DNA of 64,000 nucleotides from the NCBI GenBank assembly GCA_963815445.1, contig CAWFGV010000004.1, positions 186,001-250,000 on the forward strand. Reading direction: 5' to 3'. The translations under genes and the position numbers were made by a program. Positions 59,865 through 64,000 of the stretch are shown one piece after another. Within the stretch, counting starts at the first letter, position 1; every line of letters starts with the position of its first letter. Origin of the DNA: JANLYC01 sp963815445 (GTDB lineage: Bacteria > Actinomycetota > Actinomycetes > Propionibacteriales > Nocardioidaceae). The notes below the pieces were generated by a model. The model saw only the letters and a list, made by a program, of their open reading frames with translations, searched no databases and was not told the DNA's origin.

Positions 59865-60755
59865 TCAGCGCAAGCGTGCAGCGAGTACGTCGTCAGGCAC
59901 GCCGAAGACCTCGGGATGGGCTATGGCGGCCAGCGCCTCGACACCGTCGACGAGCCGCGGCCCTGGTCGCGCGAACGACGCGTTGGCATCCACCGCCCAC
60001 AGCGGCACGCCGTCGGGCAGGACGCCCGAGTCGAGCAGCCCCTCCGCCAGGTCATGGGAAGCCGGTAAACCGAAGCCGCACGGTGCCGAAACGATGACGT
60101 CGGGTCGGCTGGCCGCCACGGCCTCCCACGTCGTCCGGAACGACTTCGCCCCTATCGTGCCCAAGGTCGAGACCGCACCGGCCGTCTCCACCATCTCCGG
60201 AACCCAATGGCCAGGCGCGAACGGAGGATCCGTCCACTCCAGCACCAGCAGTCGAGGCCGCGCCAACCCGGCCACGGCCGCTCCGAGGGTGGCCAACCGC
60301 TGGCGCAGTGACGCCGTCAGCTCAGCGGCAGCTTCCTCGGTGCCGGTGACCTTGCCGAGCTCGCCGATCGACGCGAGCACCTCGTCGAGTGAGCGCGGGT
60401 CGATCGTCACCACCTCCGCGTTGCAGCCGAGGTGCGCCAGCGCGTCATCGACCACGGACACGTCGACCGCACACACCGCGCACAGATCCTGGGTGACGAC
60501 GACGTCGGCGTCCAGATCGGCCAGTGCTCCCTCGTCGAGGTGGTAGAGGTCTTCGCCGGCGGCGAGTCGGTCAGCCACGGCTGCGTCGATCGCCGCCGGG
60601 TCGAGACCTTCGGGGAGGCTGCTCGTCGAGACGATCCTCCGCGAGCGAGCCGCGACAGGGTAGTCGCACTCGAAGGTCACGCCGACGACATCAGGTCCGG
60701 CGCCGAGCGCGAACAGGATCTCGGTCGTGGACGGCAGCAGCGAGACGATGCGCAT
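59865..60755 (-). CDS. cobalamin-binding-like protein (BtuF/TroA fold), no signal peptide
   Basis: 296 residues of the helical-backbone metal-receptor fold: MRIVSLLPSTTEILFALGAG, VGVTFECDYP, DVVVTQDLCAVCAVDVSVVD, LLVLEWTDPPFAPGHWVPEM, SAPCGFGLPASHDLAEG. BtuF-like proteins usually are exported; this one starts directly with the fold and has no signal, so it is probably cytoplasmic, as in several actinobacterial 'cobalamin-binding protein' entries. Ligand unproven. Leaderless ATG after TAGCCT. Confidence 0.82.
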   Translation of the reverse strand: MRIVSLLPSTTEILFALGAGPDVVGVTFECDYPVAARSRRIVSTSSLPEGLDPAAIDAAVADRLAAGEDLYHLDEGALADLDADVVVTQDLCAVCAVDVSVVDDALAHLGCNAEVVTIDPRSLDEVLASIGELGKVTGTEEAAAELTASLRQRLATLGAAVAGLARPRLLVLEWTDPPFAPGHWVPEMVETAGAVSTLGTIGAKSFRTTWEAVAASRPDVIVSAPCGFGLPASHDLAEGLLDSGVLPDGVPLWAVDANASFARPGPRLVDGVEALAAIAHPEVFGVPDDVLAARLR

Positions 60756-60761
60756 GGCGTC

Positions 60762-60767
60762 AGGCTA
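60762..60767 (-). promoter_or_regulatory. -10 box for the BtuF-like gene (leaderless)
   Basis: Minus-strand TAGCCT, 6 nt, ATG at 60755. Confidence 0.5.
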
Positions 60768-60799
60768 ATGCGCTCGGCCGGGTCGCTGGACCGCGCGGG

Positions 60800-60805
60800 T
60801 ATCGT
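60800..60805 (+). promoter_or_regulatory. -10 box for the HIU hydrolase gene (leaderless)
   Basis: TATCGT, 7 nt, ATG at 60813. Confidence 0.45.
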
Positions 60806-60812
60806 GCCCCGC

Positions 60813-61142
60813 ATGAGCCACGTGACGACGCATGTGCTGGACACGGCCCTCGGACGACCCGCTGTCGGGGTGACGGTGGTGCTGGAGCACGACCTCGCCG
60901 ATCCTCCGGCTGTCGCCACGGGTCAGACCGACGATGACGGTCGCGTCGTCGACCTGGGGCCAGACCGACTCGAGCCGGGGACCTACCGCCTGCGGTTCAA
61001 CACCGGTGCCTACTTCGCCGAGATCGACGTGCCGACGTTCTTCCCCGAGGTGTCGATCACCTTCGACGTGACCGGTGGTGAGCACTACCACGTGCCTGTT
61101 CTGCTGAGTCCGTACAGCTTCTCGACGTACCGCGGCAGCTGA
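60813..61142 (+). CDS. uraH: 5-hydroxyisourate hydrolase (transthyretin-like)
   Basis: 109 residues: start SHVTTHVLDTALGRPAVGV, active-site His early, TGQTDDDGRVVDL, and the diagnostic C-terminus SPYSFSTYRGS. It opens 5-hydroxyisourate in urate catabolism toward allantoin. The other purine-catabolic genes are not in this window. The malate synthase that follows would use glyoxylate, the end product of the pathway, so the neighbourhood makes sense. Confidence 0.93.
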   Translation: MSHVTTHVLDTALGRPAVGVTVVLEHDLADPPAVATGQTDDDGRVVDLGPDRLEPGTYRLRFNTGAYFAEIDVPTFFPEVSITFDVTGGEHYHVPVLLSPYSFSTYRGS

Positions 61143-61279
61143 CCCGGCTTTCGCGTCCGCCTTCACGTTCTGACCCGGTCGACTCTGCGGATTGCGGGAA
61201 GGCGCAGGCCGACACGCCGCGACCCGGATGAAGTTTCCCGCATTTGCGGGGAGGGGCGCGGCGGACAACGATGGGTCAC

Positions 61280-62888
61280 ATGACTGACCTCAGTGGAGTC
61301 GAGATCCGCACCCCCCGCGACGAGCCGAGGCAGGACGAGATCCTGACCCCGCAGGCGTTGGCGTTCGTCGCCGAGCTGCAACGGATGTTCGGCGGTCGCC
61401 GTGATGAGCTGATGCAGGCGCGCGCCGATCGACATACGGCGATCAGCAAGAGCGGCACCCTCGACTTCCTCGACGAGACCCGCGACGTGCGGGAGTCGGA
61501 CTGGCAGGTCGCGACTGCCCCGGTCGCGCTGCAGGACCGACGTGTCGAGATCACCGGACCGACTGACGCGAAGATGGCGATCAACGCCCTCAACTCCGGC
61601 GCCAAGGTGTGGCTCGCCGACCTCGAGGATGCCAACACCCCGCACTGGGCGAACGTCATCGAGGGTCAGGTGTCGCTGTACGACGCTCACCGGCACCAGC
61701 TGGCGTTCACCTCGCCGGACGGCAAGGAATACGCGCTCAACGACGGTGACCTGGCCGTGCCCGTCGTACGTCCCCGAGGGTGGCACCTGCCCGAGAAGCA
61801 CGTCCTCGTCGACGGCGAGCCGATGGTGGGTGCGCTGCTCGACTTCGGGCTGCACTTCTTCCACAACGCGGACGAGCTGCTGCAGCGCGGCCTTGGGTCC
61901 CTACTACTACCTGCCGAAGATGGAGAGCCACCTCGAGGCGCGGCTCTGGAACGACGTCTTCACCCACGCCCAGGACGTGCTCGGGATCCCGTACGGCAGC
62001 GTGCGCGCCACCGTCCTCATCGAGACGATCACCGCTGCCTTCGAGATGGACGAGATCCTGTTCGAGCTGCAGGAACACGCCTCCGGACTCAACGCCGGGC
62101 GTTGGGACTACCTGTTCAGCATGATCAAGTACTTCCGCGACGCAGGCGACGCCTTCGTCCTCCCCGATCGCGCGGCGGTCGCCATGACGCAGCCCTTCAT
62201 GCGCGCGTACTCCGAGCTGCTCGTCGCGACGTGTCACCGTCGTGGGGCGTTCGCAATGGGTGGCATGGCAGCGTTCATCCCGAGCCGCCGCGACCCTGAC
62301 GTCAATGCGGCCGCCCTCGACAAGGTGCGCGCCGACAAGGAACGCGAGGCCGGCGACGGGTACGACGGTTCGTGGGTCGCTCACCCGGACCTCGTGCCGA
62401 TCTGCCGGGAGGTGTTCGACAGCGTGCTCGGGGATCGTCCCAACCAGCTCAGCCGTCAGCGCGACGACGTCAGCGTGACCGCTGCCGACCTGCTCGACGT
62501 CGCGGCGACCACCGGGTCCATCACACGCGCCGGCGTCCGCGGAAACATCTCGGTCGCCTTGCGGTACATCGTCTCGTGGCTGCTCGGTACGGGTGCGGCA
62601 GCTATCGACAACCTCATGGAGGACGCGGCCACGGCCGAGATCTCCCGGAGTCAGCTGTGGCAATGGACGCACGCGGGGAGCGTGACCGAGGAAGGCATTG
62701 CGATCACCGCCGAGAACGTCCGGGTCGTGGTCGACGAGGTGTACGCCGAGCTGGGCATCACCTGGGCCGACCAGCCTGACGCGATGAAGGCACTCGACCA
62801 GGCGCGCGCGCTCTTCGAGCGGGTCGCCCTGGACGACGACTTCGTCGACTTCCTCACCCTCCCGGCGTACGAGGAGTACGTCGACTGA
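61280..62888 (+). pseudogene. aceB: malate synthase A, frameshifted
   Basis: Frame 1 from ATG 61280 (ATG 61271 possible): TPQALAFVAELQRMFGG, ADRHTAISKSGTLDFLDET, KVWLADLEDANTPHWANVI, then a break at ~61,895. Frame 2 continues GPYYYLPKMESHLEARLWND, RATVLIETITAAFEMDEI, SMIKYFRDAGDAFVLPDR, GGMAAFIPSRRDPDVN, to EEYVD. Removing one G from GGG at 61895-61897 gives RGLGPYYYLP and a full-length ~535-residue enzyme that condenses glyoxylate with acetyl-CoA. An extra base in a G run is a common sequencing error; otherwise the glyoxylate shunt is lost here. A CCCGC/GCGGG hairpin lies at ~61,238-61,251. Confidence 0.88.
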
Positions 62889-62949
62889 CGAGCCCGCCGC
62901 CCGGCTCCCCCGAACGTGGAACGTGGAGGGTGCCTGGGACCATGAGCAC

Positions 62950-63762
62950 ATGACGGAAAGCAAGCCGGTCGAGAGCTGGCTCACCGATATGGACGGCGTG
63001 CTCGTGCACGAGGATCGCGCCATCCCCGGCGCCGCGGAGTTCGTGGACACCCTGCGGCGCTCGGGCCGCAAGTTCCTGGTGCTCACCAACAACTCGATCT
63101 TCACGCCTCGCGACTTGAGAGCCCGCCTGTTGGCCGCCGGCATCGATGTCCCGGAGGACGCCATCTGGACGTCGGCGCTCGCCACAGCCCAGTTCCTCGA
63201 TCAGCAACGCAGCCAGGGGTCGGCGTACGTCATCGGCGAGGCCGGACTCACGACGGCCGTTCACGAGATCGGGTACGTGCTCACCACGCGGGATCCGGAC
63301 TACGTGGTCCTCGGAGAGACGCGGACCTACTCCTTCGAGGCCATCACGACCGCCATCCGACTCATCGACGCGGGTGCGCGTTTCATCGCTACCAACCCCG
63401 ATGTCACCGGCCCCTCCCCTGAGGGCCCGTTGCCGGCCACCGGATCCGTTGCCGCCCTCATCACGAAAGCGACCGGCGTCGACCCGTACTTCATCGGCAA
63501 GCCGAACCCGTTGATGATGCGGAGCGCGATGAACCAGATCGAGGCCCACAGCGAGACCACCGTCATGATCGGCGACCGGATGGACACCGACGTGATCTCC
63601 GGGCTCGAGGCCGGTATGCGCACCGTGCTCGTGCTGTCGGGGTCGACACTGGAGCACCAGGTCGACCGCTTCCCCTACCGAGCCACCCGTGTCGTCGACT
63701 CGGTCGCCGACCTCGTCGAGCTGGTCAACCAGCTCGATCCGGGATCATTCGACGGATCGTAG
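62950..63762 (+). CDS. HAD-IIA hydrolase (NagD/UmpH-like phosphatase)
   Basis: 270 residues. Nucleophile motif WLTDMDGVLVHED, motif II LVLTNNSIFTPRDL, motif III lysine YFIGKPNPLMMRSAM, motif IV VMIGDRMDTDVISGLEAGM. The C2 cap between motifs II and III marks subclass IIA; these dephosphorylate nucleotides or sugar phosphates. ATG 62950 gives the family start; no clear ribosome site. Confidence 0.9.
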   Translation: MTESKPVESWLTDMDGVLVHEDRAIPGAAEFVDTLRRSGRKFLVLTNNSIFTPRDLRARLLAAGIDVPEDAIWTSALATAQFLDQQRSQGSAYVIGEAGLTTAVHEIGYVLTTRDPDYVVLGETRTYSFEAITTAIRLIDAGARFIATNPDVTGPSPEGPLPATGSVAALITKATGVDPYFIGKPNPLMMRSAMNQIEAHSETTVMIGDRMDTDVISGLEAGMRTVLVLSGSTLEHQVDRFPYRATRVVDSVADLVELVNQLDPGSFDGS

Positions 63763-63899
63763 GCAACAACCCGGCAACAAACCGCCGGGCGAGGCCCTTG
63801 CTTGCTTCAGCCTGAACCCGCACCATGCTTAGATGGTGACGGTCCGTTGCGCTCTGTGACGGACCGCTCAATGGGGGATTCACGACTGCAGGGGGAAAC

Positions 63900-64000
63900 A
63901 TGAAACGAATGGCTACGGCCATGCGCCGAGGTCTGCTCGTCGGCGCGGCGGTGACGCTTGCTGTCACCACGATCACGACGGCAGCACCGGCGCACGAGCA
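63900..64000 (+). CDS. secreted protein, 3' end outside window
   Basis: Only 33 codons are visible. ATG 63900 follows AGGGGGAAAC. The product opens with a Sec-type signal: basic MKRMATAMRRG, hydrophobic LLVGAAVTLAVTTITT, and a likely cleavage near TAAPAHE. The 137-bp leader carries an inverted repeat CGGTCCG/CGGACCG around 63,840-63,868. Mature function cannot be judged. Confidence 0.7.
   Translation, partial: MKRMATAMRRGLLVGAAVTLAVTTITTAAPAHE

Overview
The window is GC-rich (roughly 68-70% by eye) chromosomal DNA of an actinobacterium. Three things suggest this: the gene order, the many leaderless genes with a TANNNT box 6-8 nt before a GTG or ATG, and actinobacterial LexA and SigR-type sites. 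The order trxA-trxB-anti-sigma-sigM-(pseudokinase)-murJ-DUF6049 / CCA transferase, then ino1-padR-DUF5318-PBP-GT87, then rpsF-ssb-rpsR-rplI-dnaB matches the origin-proximal block I recall from Streptomyces and Mycobacterium. A DUF222/HNH gene and a 10-methylstearate gene pair fit Nocardioidaceae or relatives, but the genus is inference.

Layout. 0-5 kb: a cut-off HTH regulator coupled to an MFS exporter, a D-Ala-D-Ala-ligase-like ATP-grasp enzyme coupled to an aminotransferase, and a GNAT enzyme. 5-14 kb: thioredoxin system behind a SigR-like promoter, then (minus strand) an envelope operon DUF6049 > murJ > pseudokinase > sigM > anti-sigma joined largely by GTGA overlaps. 14-20 kb: CCA-adding enzyme, an MFS/PrmC-like pair, a VOC protein, inositol-phosphate synthase with a PadR regulator. 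20-28 kb: bifunctional PBP, GT87 membrane glycosyltransferase, alanine-racemase-like and FemX-like proteins, endonuclease IV. 28-37 kb: MacB/FtsX-type ABC exporter, ribosomal protein/SSB operon with an S6:S18-type leader, MATE pump, and dnaB with DnaA boxes upstream. 37-47 kb: accessory and metabolic genes, including a broken SOS-controlled HNH gene and an AlkB gene with its own LexA box. 47-50 kb: an N-acetyltransferase fused to a roughly 450-residue valine/acidic repeat tail, the most unusual object here. 50-64 kb: DUF445, pentapeptide repeat, lipase, tmsA-tmsB, pyrE, twin M1 peptidases (the second frameshifted), a cobalamin-binding-like protein, HIU hydrolase, a frameshifted malate synthase, a HAD phosphatase and the start of a secreted protein.

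Signals beyond genes: a dispersed family of 40-52 bp palindromes (three intact copies at 4.9, 24.8 and 58.2 kb plus one internally deleted copy), one of which borders an 18-bp tandem array; tandem mini-hairpins between ssb and rpsR; two LexA boxes; an inverted repeat between tmsA and pyrE. Three genes are broken by four apparent single-base insertions, so sequence error and real decay must be told apart. No tRNA, rRNA, insertion sequence, prophage or CRISPR array was seen.
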